Below, piece by piece: positions 51,863 through 61,185 of a DNA stretch of 64,000 bases. The notes beneath the pieces were generated by a model, which ran no database searches, was not told the DNA's origin, and was given only the letters and a program-made list of their open reading frames with translations. Positions within the stretch are counted from its first letter, which is position 1; each line of letters opens with the position of its first letter. Source of the stretch: Pedobacter sp. BMA (GTDB lineage: Bacteria > Bacteroidota > Bacteroidia > Sphingobacteriales > Sphingobacteriaceae); contig NZ_LECU01000006.1 in assembly GCF_001027745.1 (NCBI RefSeq), positions 124,001 to 188,000 on the forward strand, in the 5' to 3' direction. Made by a program: the position numbers and the translations under genes.

Positions 51863-51979
51863 TTGCAGGGTGCAATTGTTGATTAAAATAATTTTAATGA
51901 GGTTGATTCAACAATTGGGTTCGTTTGGAAATTATTTCTGAACGGACTTTCTGTTTGTCAATTTTTTTATCTTTATCAA

Positions 51980-53077
51980 ATGAAATTAGCAGAGATAACC
52001 AACTATTTAGAAAGTATTGCTCCTCTTCATTATCAGGAAGATTACGATAATTCGGGTTTGATCGTAGGCGACCCCAATATGGAAATTCATGCAGCATTGA
52101 TTGCGTTGGATTGTGTTGAGTCCATTGTGGATGAGGCTATCTCGGCTGGTTGTAATTTGATTATCACCCATCATCCGATTGTTTTTAAAGGATTAAAGAA
52201 ATTTAACGGAAAGAATTATGTTGAGCGGGTAGTTTTAAAGGCGATCCGGAATGGAATTGCACTTTACGCCATTCATACCAATCTGGACAGCATACATACT
52301 GGCGTAAATGCACGTATCTGCGAGCGTTTGGGGCTTACAGGTACGAAGGTACTTTCTCCTAAGGCGGGGTTGTTAAAAAAACTGGTAACCTATTGCCCAA
52401 CGGGTCAGGCAGAACAGTTACGTTCGGCTTTGTTTTATGCAGGAGCAGGTAATATAGGTAACTATAGTGAATGCAGTTTTAATGCTGAAGGTTTCGGAAC
52501 TTTTAAAGGCAACGAACAATCTGATCCTTTTGTTGGAGAACAAGGTATTAGGCATAGAGAACCTGAAGTGAGAATCGAAGTAGTTTTTCCAACCCATGTT
52601 GAGCGTAAGGTTTTAGTTGCGCTTTTTGAGAATCATCCTTATGAGGAGGTTGCATATGATATCTATAAGCTGGAGAATAAGCATAATTTGGTCGGGTCGG
52701 GCATGGTGGGCTGGCTCGAGTATGATATGGACGCTTATGATTTCCTGCATTTGGTTAAGGATAGTATGCAGGCTAAAGTAATTCGACATACTGCACCGGT
52801 TGGTAAAAGAATTAAAAAAGTTGCGGTTTGCGGAGGTGCTGGAAGTTTTTTATTGAGGGAGGCCATTGCTGCGGGAGCAGATGTGTTTATAACCGCTGAT
52901 TTTAAATACCATGAGTTTTTTGATGCAGAAGAAAAAATCATCATCGCCGACATCGGACACTTTGAAACTGAACAATTTACCTCAGATTTATTGCTTGAAA
53001 TTATTCAAAAAAAATTTACTAACTTTGCGATCCGTTTAACGGAGCAAAATACAAACCCCATAAATTACTTGTTTTAA
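51980..53077 (+). CDS. Nif3-like dinuclear metal centre protein
   Basis: This 365-residue member of the Nif3/YbgI GTP cyclohydrolase I type 2-like family has DYDNSGLIVGD, LIITHHPIVFKGLKK (metal His pair), YAIHTNLDSIHTGVNARI and the C-terminal DIGHFETEQFTSDLL. An inserted CutA-like/PII-like domain (about 125-230) is typical of the long form. The function is unsettled, with metal hydrolase activity suspected. Its stop overlaps the start of the zinc-ribbon gene (TAATG), a pairing found widely in bacteria. Confidence 0.94.
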   Translation: MKLAEITNYLESIAPLHYQEDYDNSGLIVGDPNMEIHAALIALDCVESIVDEAISAGCNLIITHHPIVFKGLKKFNGKNYVERVVLKAIRNGIALYAIHTNLDSIHTGVNARICERLGLTGTKVLSPKAGLLKKLVTYCPTGQAEQLRSALFYAGAGNIGNYSECSFNAEGFGTFKGNEQSDPFVGEQGIRHREPEVRIEVVFPTHVERKVLVALFENHPYEEVAYDIYKLENKHNLVGSGMVGWLEYDMDAYDFLHLVKDSMQAKVIRHTAPVGKRIKKVAVCGGAGSFLLREAIAAGADVFITADFKYHEFFDAEEKIIIADIGHFETEQFTSDLLLEIIQKKFTNFAIRLTEQNTNPINYLF

Positions 53078-53820
53078 TGGAACAAACCGTAGAACAGAAG
53101 CTAAAGGCTTTATACGAATTACAAAATATTCATACTAAAATTGATAAAATTCGTCAGGTAAGAGGCGAACTACCAATGGAAGTAGCTGACTTAGAGGACG
53201 ATGTTTTAGGATTGGAGACCAGGATTTCGAAAATCAAAGGTGAGCTTGATGATCTTGAGGACGCAATCGTAACCCGTAAAAATACTATTAAGGATGCGCA
53301 AGCAGCAATTAAAAGATACGATACTCAATTAAAAGAGGTTAAAAATAACCGTGAATACGATGCTTTGACTAAAGAAATCGAGATTCAAGGGTTAGATATT
53401 CAGGTTTCTGAGAAAAAAATCAAGGAACATGGTTTTGAAATTACTTCAAAAACTGAAATCTATGAAGCTGCTTTAGCTGACCTAGAAGGTAGAAAGAAAG
53501 ATCTTGATGTTAAAAAATCAGAACTTGATGTAATTACTGCAGAAACTGAGAAAGAAGAGCAGGACTTATTAAAGAAGGCTGACAGTTCAGAACCTCAGAT
53601 TGAAGAAAGGTTACTGGTTGCATACAAACGTCTTCGTAAAAATGCAGTTAATGGCCTTGCTGTAGTAACTATCGACCGTGATTCTTGTTCTGGCTGTTTC
53701 AATCAGATTCCGCCACAACGTCAGTTAGATATTCGTCAGCGTAAAAAAATTATTGTTTGCGAACACTGCGGACGTATTTTAGTGGATGAGGCTTTAACTC
53801 ATGAAGTAGCTGAAGCATAA
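53077..53820 (+). CDS. Zinc-ribbon coiled-coil protein (CdsZ/DUF164-like)
   Basis: This 247-residue protein has a long antiparallel coiled coil (about 10-180) and a C-terminal C4 zinc ribbon with SCSGCFNQIPPQ and VCEHCGRIL (two CxxC pairs). Members are proposed to bind nucleic acid or ribosomes. It is translationally coupled with Nif3 and followed by a strong terminator, so the two form a closed unit. Confidence 0.93.
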   Translation: MEQTVEQKLKALYELQNIHTKIDKIRQVRGELPMEVADLEDDVLGLETRISKIKGELDDLEDAIVTRKNTIKDAQAAIKRYDTQLKEVKNNREYDALTKEIEIQGLDIQVSEKKIKEHGFEITSKTEIYEAALADLEGRKKDLDVKKSELDVITAETEKEEQDLLKKADSSEPQIEERLLVAYKRLRKNAVNGLAVVTIDRDSCSGCFNQIPPQRQLDIRQRKKIIVCEHCGRILVDEALTHEVAEA

Positions 53821-53845
53821 GAAACTATCAAATCATATTTAAAAG

Positions 53846-53877
53846 GCGTCGCAATGATAATTGCGACGCTTTTTTTA
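53846..53877 (+). terminator. Terminator after the zinc-ribbon gene
   Basis: GCGTCGCAAT (53846-53855), GATA and ATTGCGACGC (53860-53869) form a perfect 10-bp stem followed by TTTTTTT. Confidence 0.88.
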
Positions 53878-53974
53878 TGGATAAAACAACAATTTGATTT
53901 CTGCGTTAAATGTAGATATTTGTTAAATTGTGAATTTCTGCTGTTAATTCAGCGCTTAACTGAAACTTTTTCGA

Positions 53975-55459
53975 ATGGCTAAATGCACCCGTTTATTTGT
54001 CCTGATTTTATTCATTGCCTCTCCCCTGTCTTTGTTTGCCAACTTCGATTTTAATGCTAATTGTTTAAATGCCTATAAGAGCATTTTCGAACTCAAGCTT
54101 GGAAATGCCCGTGCTTATATCTCAACTGAAAAAAAACAACACCCAAATAATTCGATTATACCGTTACTGGAAAATTATGTTGATTATTTTACAGTCCTGA
54201 CATCAGAAAGTAAGGCAGATTTTGACAGACTAAAAGGAAATAAATCGATAAGGCTAGATCAGATCAGTGACGACGATAAAGCATCACCTTACTACTTGTA
54301 TGCACAGGCAGAAATTAATCTGCAGTGGGCTTTAATTCGAGGCCGGTTTGGTGAATATTTTAATGCAGCAATGGAGGTGAAAAGAGCCAATGCGCTATTA
54401 CTTGAAAACACCAATAAGTTTCCTAATTTTCATCTTAATTACAAAGGGCTTGGATTGATCAATGCCGTGCTTGGAAATCTCCCAGAAGGGGCTTTGAAAA
54501 CTGCCCTTTCAACTTTTGGCATAAAAGGCAATTTGCAAACCGGATTAAATATGTTTGAACGACTTGCAGATAACTTACCAAAATCTACTTATGAGCCATT
54601 TTATGAGGAGGTTGTGTTTTACTATGCATATGTGCTAACAGACGTTGCACATAGTCCGTCAGCCTACTTCAAGACAATGAAATATACCGAACGGATTGCT
54701 GATACGAGTTTACTAAAGAGTTATTTACGAAGCTATGTTTGTATCAAAAACTCACATAGTGAGGAGGCAATATCAATTTTGTCGAAAAAACCTGATGGAG
54801 GTCTTTATCAATCCTTTCCTTATTTAGATTACCTGGAAGGCGTGGCAAGATTAAATAAGTTGGACCTGAGCGCCACCCTGTGTTTTAACCGATTTTTGCA
54901 ATCAAATAAAGGCGTAAACTTTATTAAGGACGCAAACCTTCATTTGGCCTGGATTTCCTTACTTAAGGGAGATAAAAGCGGATACAGTGCATATTGCACC
55001 AAAGCCATTAATAATGGGTATAGCTATATGGAAAAAGATAAGCAGGCAAAAAATGATGCAATTGCATTAATCCCAAACGTAGACTTATTGAGAGCCAGAC
55101 TTCTCTTTGATGGCGGATATTTTGGAAAGGCACTGCAAATCCTTGATAATAAAAAAACGGCTGACTATCCCAATGACCGTGACAAAATTGAATTTAATTA
55201 TCGCCTCGGACGAATATATGACGATCTGGGCAAAGACGACCAAGCATTAGCAGCTTATCAGAACGCCATTAGCCTTGGTAAAAACCAAAAATATTATTTT
55301 GCCGCAAATGCAGCTTTGCAAATGGGTAAAGTTTATGAGCAAAAAAATAATATTGCCAAAGCAAGAGAGGCCTTTAACCTTGCAATATCAATGAAGAATC
55401 ACGAGTATGAAAGCAGTATTGAAAGCCAGGCAAAAGCCGGTTTGAAGCGAATCAATTAA
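53975..55459 (+). CDS. Exported TPR-repeat protein
   Basis: This 494-residue protein has a signal peptide (about 1-21, ending SLFANF) and helical repeats throughout. Clear TPR units sit at the C-terminus (about 400-490: IEFNYRLGRIYDDLGKDDQALAAYQNAI and YFAANAALQMGKVYEQKNNIAKAREAFNLAI, quoted in part). It probably scaffolds protein contacts in the periplasm. No enzymatic domain or specific partner is recognised. It ends convergently with the KAS III gene, overlapping by 4 nt. Confidence 0.85.
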   Translation: MAKCTRLFVLILFIASPLSLFANFDFNANCLNAYKSIFELKLGNARAYISTEKKQHPNNSIIPLLENYVDYFTVLTSESKADFDRLKGNKSIRLDQISDDDKASPYYLYAQAEINLQWALIRGRFGEYFNAAMEVKRANALLLENTNKFPNFHLNYKGLGLINAVLGNLPEGALKTALSTFGIKGNLQTGLNMFERLADNLPKSTYEPFYEEVVFYYAYVLTDVAHSPSAYFKTMKYTERIADTSLLKSYLRSYVCIKNSHSEEAISILSKKPDGGLYQSFPYLDYLEGVARLNKLDLSATLCFNRFLQSNKGVNFIKDANLHLAWISLLKGDKSGYSAYCTKAINNGYSYMEKDKQAKNDAIALIPNVDLLRARLLFDGGYFGKALQILDNKKTADYPNDRDKIEFNYRLGRIYDDLGKDDQALAAYQNAISLGKNQKYYFAANAALQMGKVYEQKNNIAKAREAFNLAISMKNHEYESSIESQAKAGLKRIN

Positions 55460-56535
55460 AACCGATACACAAATGCATTAATATGCATTCCTGCTCCAAC
55501 TGATGCAAATACAGCAATATCTCCTTCTTTCACTTTATAACCCTGCACCTGTCCTTTCAGAACCAAATCCAGGAGGGTGGGTACGGTTGCAACCGAACTG
55601 TTTCCCAGCCAGGAGATTGTCATAGGAACGAGGTTTTCGGGAACTGTTTCTTTCCCATATAGTTTGAACAGGCGTTTCATGATGGCAGTATCCATTTTAC
55701 CATTGGCCTGATGAACAAATACGATATCTACATCTTCAACATCCAGGCCCGCTTTATCAATGGCCTTTTTTATTACCTGAGGAACCTGTACAACAGCGAA
55801 CTCATAAAGTTTTCTGCCATTCATTTTCAGATAGTAATTACCGCTTGTTTCTTCGGGATGTGAACCTTTGCCCATGGTTAGTAAATTGCCATAATTTACC
55901 GCATGTGTTTCGGTTTTGTGAGCGAGGATGCCTTTTTTCTCTTCATTCTCCTCTTTGCCTTCAAAGATAACTGCTCCCGCACCATCAGAGAAGATCATGC
56001 TATCTCTATCATGCGGATCAATAATCCGGCTAAGAGTTTCAGCTCCAATTACAAGTACTCGTTTGGCATCTCCGCTCTTGATAAAATAATCAGCTTGTAT
56101 AGATCCCTGAACCCATCCCGGACATCCAAAAATAATATCGTAAGCTATACAATCCGGATTTACAATACCCAACTGCTGTTTTACCTTTGCCGCCAAAGAC
56201 GGCAAAACATCAGTGCGGTTACTATTGAGAGGAATGTCCCCAAAATTATGGCAGAAGATAATGTAGTCTAGCGACTCTTTATCAATACCAGCATTCTCAA
56301 TTGCTTTTTCAGCTGCTTTGGCACCAATATGATTGCTCAATTGCTCGGGACATGCATACCTACGCTCCACAATTTCTGTAATTTCAGAGAACTTATGAAT
56401 AATCTCTGCATTTTCCTTTTCCAAACGATTTCCGTTTTCGAAAAAAGTGGAATTGAGGAATTCCTTACCAGAAATAATGTTCTCAGGAATATAACTTCCG
56501 GTGCCGGTAATTACTGTATTGATCGCTTTGCTCAT
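55456..56535 (-). CDS. Ketoacyl-ACP synthase III family protein
   Basis: This 359-residue thiolase-fold enzyme has catalytic Cys in IFGCPGWVQGS (about residue 138), His in VFVHQANGKMD and Asn in WLGNSSVATVPTLL. The Cys-His-Asn triad is complete. FabH starts fatty-acid synthesis by condensing acyl-CoA with malonyl-ACP. The rather divergent N-terminus (inserted KEFLNSTFFENG) leaves open a role in branched or secondary lipids. It is single in its strand block; a LUD-protein gene lies upstream. Confidence 0.9.
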   Translation of the reverse strand: MSKAINTVITGTGSYIPENIISGKEFLNSTFFENGNRLEKENAEIIHKFSEITEIVERRYACPEQLSNHIGAKAAEKAIENAGIDKESLDYIIFCHNFGDIPLNSNRTDVLPSLAAKVKQQLGIVNPDCIAYDIIFGCPGWVQGSIQADYFIKSGDAKRVLVIGAETLSRIIDPHDRDSMIFSDGAGAVIFEGKEENEEKKGILAHKTETHAVNYGNLLTMGKGSHPEETSGNYYLKMNGRKLYEFAVVQVPQVIKKAIDKAGLDVEDVDIVFVHQANGKMDTAIMKRLFKLYGKETVPENLVPMTISWLGNSSVATVPTLLDLVLKGQVQGYKVKEGDIAVFASVGAGMHINAFVYRF

Positions 56536-56628
56536 AATTATAATACCGCATACTAAATCGGTATGTAGTATAAAACTATGGTTAATAATTTAGAATAAGA
56601 AATTTTTAACTAAAATAGTGTTTTCAGA

Positions 56629-57273
56629 TTAGTTAAAATCATCGATTAAAAACACAAAAAGTTCTTTAGGCCCATGAGCGCCTAATACCAAGGTTTTCTC
56701 GATATCGGCAGTTCGGCTCGGACCAGTGATGTTACTGATCATTGAAGGAATCTGGTTCCCATATTTATTTTTTAACAGCGCAAAACCATCTTTAAGGTCA
56801 AGCACCAGCTGACTGGTTTTAGCAATTACAATATGGTGATGGGGGAAAATACTCAACCTACGGCCTGCAGCACTTTGATTGGATACCATTACACTTCCAT
56901 TTCGGGCTATCAGTGCTTCGCACATGGTTATACCAACTTCCGCCTGTTCGAAATCTTTATCAGTTTGGTAAAAAGGAAATTCATATTTGCTAAGAAACGC
57001 CTGCAGTTCCGGTTCCCAGCAGTAGATTTTACGCCATTTAAACTTATCAGCGAGCTGCAGCATGTTTTCAAAAAAATCGATACCATCTTCGCAGAAAATA
57101 AAATTACCTGAAACCGCAGTCAATTGCTCGGCGAACAAAACTTCCAGTTCATCTGTATTTTTTTTATAAAGCTTACTCTCTTCAAGGTTGGGATAAGGGT
57201 TTTCACGTTTTTCTAAAAGTGCTTTTCTTATCTTTTTAAGGATTTGCTCCTTCGCGGTCGTATTATCTTTCAT
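56629..57273 (-). CDS. LUD-domain protein (LutC/YkgG-like)
   Basis: This 214-residue protein has the LUD domain (about 60-212) with ITMCEALIARNGSVMV, HIVIAKTSQLVLDL and the terminal SNITGPSRTADIEKTLVLGAHGPKEL. LutC works with LutA and LutB in lactate oxidation. Those genes are absent here, and it instead follows ftsH on the same strand (65 nt), so a lactate role is uncertain. Confidence 0.9.
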   Translation of the reverse strand: MKDNTTAKEQILKKIRKALLEKRENPYPNLEESKLYKKNTDELEVLFAEQLTAVSGNFIFCEDGIDFFENMLQLADKFKWRKIYCWEPELQAFLSKYEFPFYQTDKDFEQAEVGITMCEALIARNGSVMVSNQSAAGRRLSIFPHHHIVIAKTSQLVLDLKDGFALLKNKYGNQIPSMISNITGPSRTADIEKTLVLGAHGPKELFVFLIDDFN

Positions 57274-57338
57274 TATAAAAAAAAGCTACCCTGATAATTA
57301 AACCAGGGTAGCAAATGTAATTATTAGAAACTATTTAT

Positions 57339-59360
57339 TTATGCTTCTACTGGACTTATGTGTCCTGTGTTGCCGCTTTCTTCGCTTCCGAATAAGCGTT
57401 TACCAAATATCTGCTCTAAATCATCTTTAAATAAAACTTCTTTTTCGATCAGAATATCGGCAAGCTGGATCAGCTTATCCTTGTTTTCCTCAAGTAAATT
57501 AATGGCTCTTTGATACTGGCCTTCAATTAAGATAGAGATTTCTTTATCGATGGTTAAAGCGGTTTCTTCAGAGTACGGTTTTGAAAAACTATATTCATTC
57601 TGGCCAGAAGAATCATAATAAGTAATATTTCCTAGTTTCTCATTCAAACCGTAAATGGTTACCATAGCCCTGGCTTGTTTATTTACCTTTTCAAGATCGC
57701 TTAATGCTCCGGTTGAAATGGTGTCGAACATCACTTTTTCTGCTGCTCTTCCTCCCATTGTTGCACACATTTCATCCAGCATCTGGTGCGGACGTACAAT
57801 TGACCGTTCTTCAGGAAGATACCACGCAGCTCCAAGGCTTTGTCCGCGGGGAACGATGGTAACTTTGACAAGAGGTGCTGCATGTTCCAGTAACCAGCTA
57901 ACTGTGGCGTGACCAGCTTCATGAATCGCTATCGCGCGTTTTTCGCTAGGCGTTACAATTTTATTTTTCTTTTCTAATCCGCCCACGATACGGTCTACAG
58001 CATCAAGGAAATCTTGTTTGTCTACCGCTGTTTTATTTTTACGCGCTGCTATTAGTGCAGCTTCATTACAAACGTTTGCAATATCAGCTCCAGAGAATCC
58101 CGGAGTTTGTTTTGCCAGGAATTCGGTATCTAACTCTTCCGATTTTTTCAATGGGCCGATGTGAACCTCGAAGATTTGTTTACGTTCGATAACATCTGGT
58201 AAGTCTACATAGATTTGTCGATCAAAACGCCCAGCTCTAAGTAGTGCTTTATCAAGAACATCGGCACGGTTAGTGGCAGCGAGGATAATAACATGTGTAT
58301 TGGTTCCAAAACCATCCATCTCCACAAGAAGTTGGTTTAAGGTGTTTTCACGTTCGTCATTTCCACCCATTACCCCATTTTTACCACGGGCACGACCAAT
58401 AGCATCAATCTCATCAATAAATATGATACAAGGAGATTTATCTTTTGCCTGCTTGAATAAATCACGTACGCGAGACGCGCCCACACCAACAAACATTTCT
58501 ACAAAGTCAGACCCTGATAGCGAAAAGAAAGGAACTTGCGCTTCTCCTGCAACGGCTTTCGCGAGCAATGTTTTCCCAGTACCCGGAGACCCCACTAATA
58601 ATGCCCCTTTTGGAATTTTACCTCCTAAATCAGTATATTTTTTGGGATTTTTCAAGAAATCAACAATCTCCATTACTTCTGTTTTAGCTTCTTCCAAACC
58701 TGCAACATCATTGAAAGTAATATTTACCTGGCTTTCTTTGTCAAACAGCGTTGCCTTAGATTTGCCGATGCTAAATATCTGGCCTCCGCCTCCTGCGCCA
58801 CCACCCATTCTGCGCATCATAAAAATCCAGAAACCAATTAGAAGAAGTACTGGTAGTATAATGCTTAAAAACCAGCTTGCAAACGGACTGCTTCGGTTTT
58901 CAGGGATGTAAGAAATTGCCTTTCTTCCTGCGGGAAGATTTACTTGTGAGTCTTTAAGTTTTGCAGTTAGATCTGCAAATTTACCGCCGACTTCAAAATA
59001 TACCGTTGGCACTGGTGTATTTGAAAAATTTACCGAGCTAGTGCTTTTAAGCGTTTTGTAGAACGGCTTTTTGTTTAGGGAATCTTTATTGATGTATACT
59101 TCCGCCCTAACCAGATCCTCGCTTTGGTAGGCAACAATTTTATCCACATCACCCGGTATAAGCATTTTATTTTCAAATACCTCGTAGGTCACTTTTTTTC
59201 CGCTATCGCTTGTGAAAAAGAATTGGGCTGCAACAATCGCAACAATAATTGCTGCGTATATCCAAAAGATATTGAATTTGGATCCCTTTTGTGGCTTTTT
59301 AGGTATATTGGGAAGCTTTTTTCCTTGTTTATTGTCGTTAATATTTTGGTTTTCGTTCAT
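57339..59360 (-). CDS. ftsH: ATP-dependent zinc metalloprotease FtsH
   Basis: This membrane-bound AAA+ protease of about 673 residues degrades misfolded and regulatory membrane proteins. TM segments are near residues 30-48 and 165-182. The AAA domain has [28 protein letters not shown] and the second region of homology ([20 protein letters not shown]). The protease motif [12 protein letters not shown] (HEAGH) is present. An in-frame TTG at 59372 is possible, but the ATG at 59360 is preferred. It follows rsfS by 29 nt and is likely co-transcribed with it. Confidence 0.97.
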   Translation of the reverse strand: MNENQNINDNKQGKKLPNIPKKPQKGSKFNIFWIYAAIIVAIVAAQFFFTSDSGKKVTYEVFENKMLIPGDVDKIVAYQSEDLVRAEVYINKDSLNKKPFYKTLKSTSSVNFSNTPVPTVYFEVGGKFADLTAKLKDSQVNLPAGRKAISYIPENRSSPFASWFLSIILPVLLLIGFWIFMMRRMGGGAGGGGQIFSIGKSKATLFDKESQVNITFNDVAGLEEAKTEVMEIVDFLKNPKKYTDLGGKIPKGALLVGSPGTGKTLLAKAVAGEAQVPFFSLSGSDFVEMFVGVGASRVRDLFKQAKDKSPCIIFIDEIDAIGRARGKNGVMGGNDERENTLNQLLVEMDGFGTNTHVIILAATNRADVLDKALLRAGRFDRQIYVDLPDVIERKQIFEVHIGPLKKSEELDTEFLAKQTPGFSGADIANVCNEAALIAARKNKTAVDKQDFLDAVDRIVGGLEKKNKIVTPSEKRAIAIHEAGHATVSWLLEHAAPLVKVTIVPRGQSLGAAWYLPEERSIVRPHQMLDEMCATMGGRAAEKVMFDTISTGALSDLEKVNKQARAMVTIYGLNEKLGNITYYDSSGQNEYSFSKPYSEETALTIDKEISILIEGQYQRAINLLEENKDKLIQLADILIEKEVLFKDDLEQIFGKRLFGSEESGNTGHISPVEA

Positions 59361-59389
59361 TTTGTTTTTCAAAATTGTGGTTCAACTGG

Positions 59390-59764
59390 TTATGCGCTTT
59401 GATAATTTGTGCTTTCTGCATCTCCCCAAAGTTCTTCTATACCATAGAAATGGCGTTTTTCTGTTTTAAATATGTGCACAACTACATCGAAATAATCCAA
59501 TATGATCCAGTCTGCAGATTCAAAGCCTTCTTTGTGTCTTGGATCGCTCTGAGTGGCTTTGTATATCTCTTTTTCAACACTATCGGCGATGGCTTTAACC
59601 TGCGTACCCGAGTTTGCGCTTGCAATAATAAAATAATCTGCTACTGATGTGTGAATACTAGTTAGGTCTAACCGCACAATATCTTCTCCTTTTTTCTCCT
59701 GAATGCCATGAACGGCCAATTCTGAAAGGTATGTAGAAAGGGCTACTATTTTCTTTTTTACCAT
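59390..59764 (-). CDS. rsfS: Ribosomal silencing factor RsfS
   Basis: This 124-residue protein binds uL14 and blocks 70S assembly during starvation. Family blocks SVADYFIIASANSGTQVKAIADSV, ESADWIILDYFDVVVHIF and terminal RHFYGIEELWGDA are complete. It is first in the rsfS-ftsH-LUD run and divergent from birA (44 nt between starts). Confidence 0.95.
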   Translation of the reverse strand: MVKKKIVALSTYLSELAVHGIQEKKGEDIVRLDLTSIHTSVADYFIIASANSGTQVKAIADSVEKEIYKATQSDPRHKEGFESADWIILDYFDVVVHIFKTEKRHFYGIEELWGDAESTNYQSA

Positions 59765-59807
59765 TAAAATGCTTTAATTTTGGAATTATAACTATATAAA
59801 TTCAACA

Positions 59808-60584
59808 TTGCAAAATAACACTTTTTCAACACTATTTGTAGGTCAAAATTTAATCAGATTGAAAGAGGTTGATTCTACTAATAACTTTTTGAAAGATTTG
59901 GCGTCAAATTCCGAGCCATTAGCTGAAGGTACTGTAATTATGGCAGAAAATCAGTATGCGGGAAGAGGGCAAGTTGAAAGTGTCTGGCAAAGCCAGCCAG
60001 GCAAAAATATCAGCACAAGTATTTATTTAAGGCCTTCCTTTTTGCCTTTAAACAAACAGTTTTATCTAACTATTGCGGTTAGCCTGGCCGTTACCGATGC
60101 TTTAGGAGCTTTTATACCACATGGGATTTATGTCAAATGGCCTAACGATATATATTTCCAAAACAAGAAGCTGGGGGGAATCTTAATCGAAAACACACTG
60201 ACAGGGTCATTAATCAAGGCATCTATAATTGGCATAGGTCTCAATATTAACCAGGAAGAATTTTCCGATAATATCGCTTACAAGGCGATTTCAGTAATTC
60301 AAATTTTACAAAAATCTGTTTCAATTATAGATATTCTGGAAAAATTATTCGTTTATATGGAGAAATACTACCTAATTTTGAGATCAGGCAGATATGAATT
60401 TTTAAAGGATTTATATCTTGAGCGGCTTTATCTTTTTAAACAGTCTGCAGATTACAGACAAGGTGAAAAGGTTTTTAAGGGCTCAATTATGGACGTTGCA
60501 GAAAGCGGGCATATTTTGCTGGAGGTTGAGGGCGAATCACAATCTTTCAACTTTAAAGAATTAGAATTTATACACACAAAATAA
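59808..60584 (+). CDS. birA: Biotin-[acetyl-CoA carboxylase] ligase
   Basis: This 258-residue enzyme attaches biotin to carboxylases via biotinyl-AMP. The EVDSTNNFLKDL start, NQYAGRGQVESVWQS (biotin/adenylate loop GRGQ), YVKWPNDIYFQNKKLGGILIE and the C-terminal SH3-like part are present. It lacks an N-terminal helix-turn-helix, so it is the ligase-only form with no repressor function. The start is TTG, as no ATG is suitably placed. A TAATTTTG -7 box is at 59775-59782. Confidence 0.95.
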   Translation: MQNNTFSTLFVGQNLIRLKEVDSTNNFLKDLASNSEPLAEGTVIMAENQYAGRGQVESVWQSQPGKNISTSIYLRPSFLPLNKQFYLTIAVSLAVTDALGAFIPHGIYVKWPNDIYFQNKKLGGILIENTLTGSLIKASIIGIGLNINQEEFSDNIAYKAISVIQILQKSVSIIDILEKLFVYMEKYYLILRSGRYEFLKDLYLERLYLFKQSADYRQGEKVFKGSIMDVAESGHILLEVEGESQSFNFKELEFIHTK

Positions 60585-60591
60585 ACACACA

Positions 60592-61041
60592 ATGAAAAAA
60601 ATCACTTTAGTGGTTTCGATGGTTTTATTAACCATGTTTAGTGCCCTGGCACAAATTGAGAAACCAGTTACCTGGGCTTATTCTGCAAAAAAAATAAGCA
60701 GTACAGAAGCCGTTTTGTATATTAAGGCAACGATTGAAGATAGATGGCATATTTATTCTCAAAACGTTAAAGATGGTGGACCTGTTAAAACAACATTTAC
60801 TTTCTCTCCATCGAAAGATTTTTCACTAGTTGGCAAAACCATTGAACCAAAGGCAATAACCAAATATGAGAGTACATTTAAAATGAATGTAAGCTACTTT
60901 GAGAAATCTGTTATTTTTCAGCAAAAAGTGAAATTGAATAAGGGTGCTACGACCATTAAAGGGAAAGTAGAGTTTATGGTTTGTAATGATAAACAGTGCC
61001 TTCCGCCAGAAGAGGTTGAATTCAGCGTTCCGGTTAAATAA
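60592..61041 (+). CDS. DsbD N-terminal domain-like exported protein
   Basis: This 149-residue protein has a signal peptide (about 1-20) and an immunoglobulin-like DsbD alpha domain. The two conserved cysteines (VCNDKQCLPPEEVEFSV; Cys-xxx-Cys spacing) pass electrons to partners. Here this domain is a separate protein, while the membrane and C-terminal parts are encoded just downstream at 61186. It lies 7 nt after birA. Confidence 0.88.
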   Translation: MKKITLVVSMVLLTMFSALAQIEKPVTWAYSAKKISSTEAVLYIKATIEDRWHIYSQNVKDGGPVKTTFTFSPSKDFSLVGKTIEPKAITKYESTFKMNVSYFEKSVIFQQKVKLNKGATTIKGKVEFMVCNDKQCLPPEEVEFSVPVK

Positions 61042-61064
61042 ATAATTGACATCAAATTAGTTAC

Positions 61065-61093
61065 AAACAGTCCCGAAGAACTCGGGACTGTTT
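61065..61093 (+). terminator. Terminator between the two dsbD parts
   Basis: AAACAGTCCCGA (61065-61076) pairs with TCGGGACTGTTT (61082-61093), a 12-bp stem with a 5-nt loop and a U-rich tail. The downstream dsbD-like gene therefore needs read-through or its own promoter. Confidence 0.82.
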
Positions 61094-61185
61094 CTGTTTA
61101 AAGTAAAATCTGTTGCTTTGTCGGCTGGTTGGTCCTACCCTTTAAAAATTATTCTTAATTTCACGCCTTCAATACACACACACAA

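Noticed and set aside
58273..58911. 212-residue open frame opposite ftsH
   Set aside because: It is antisense to the conserved AAA domain and has no own signals.
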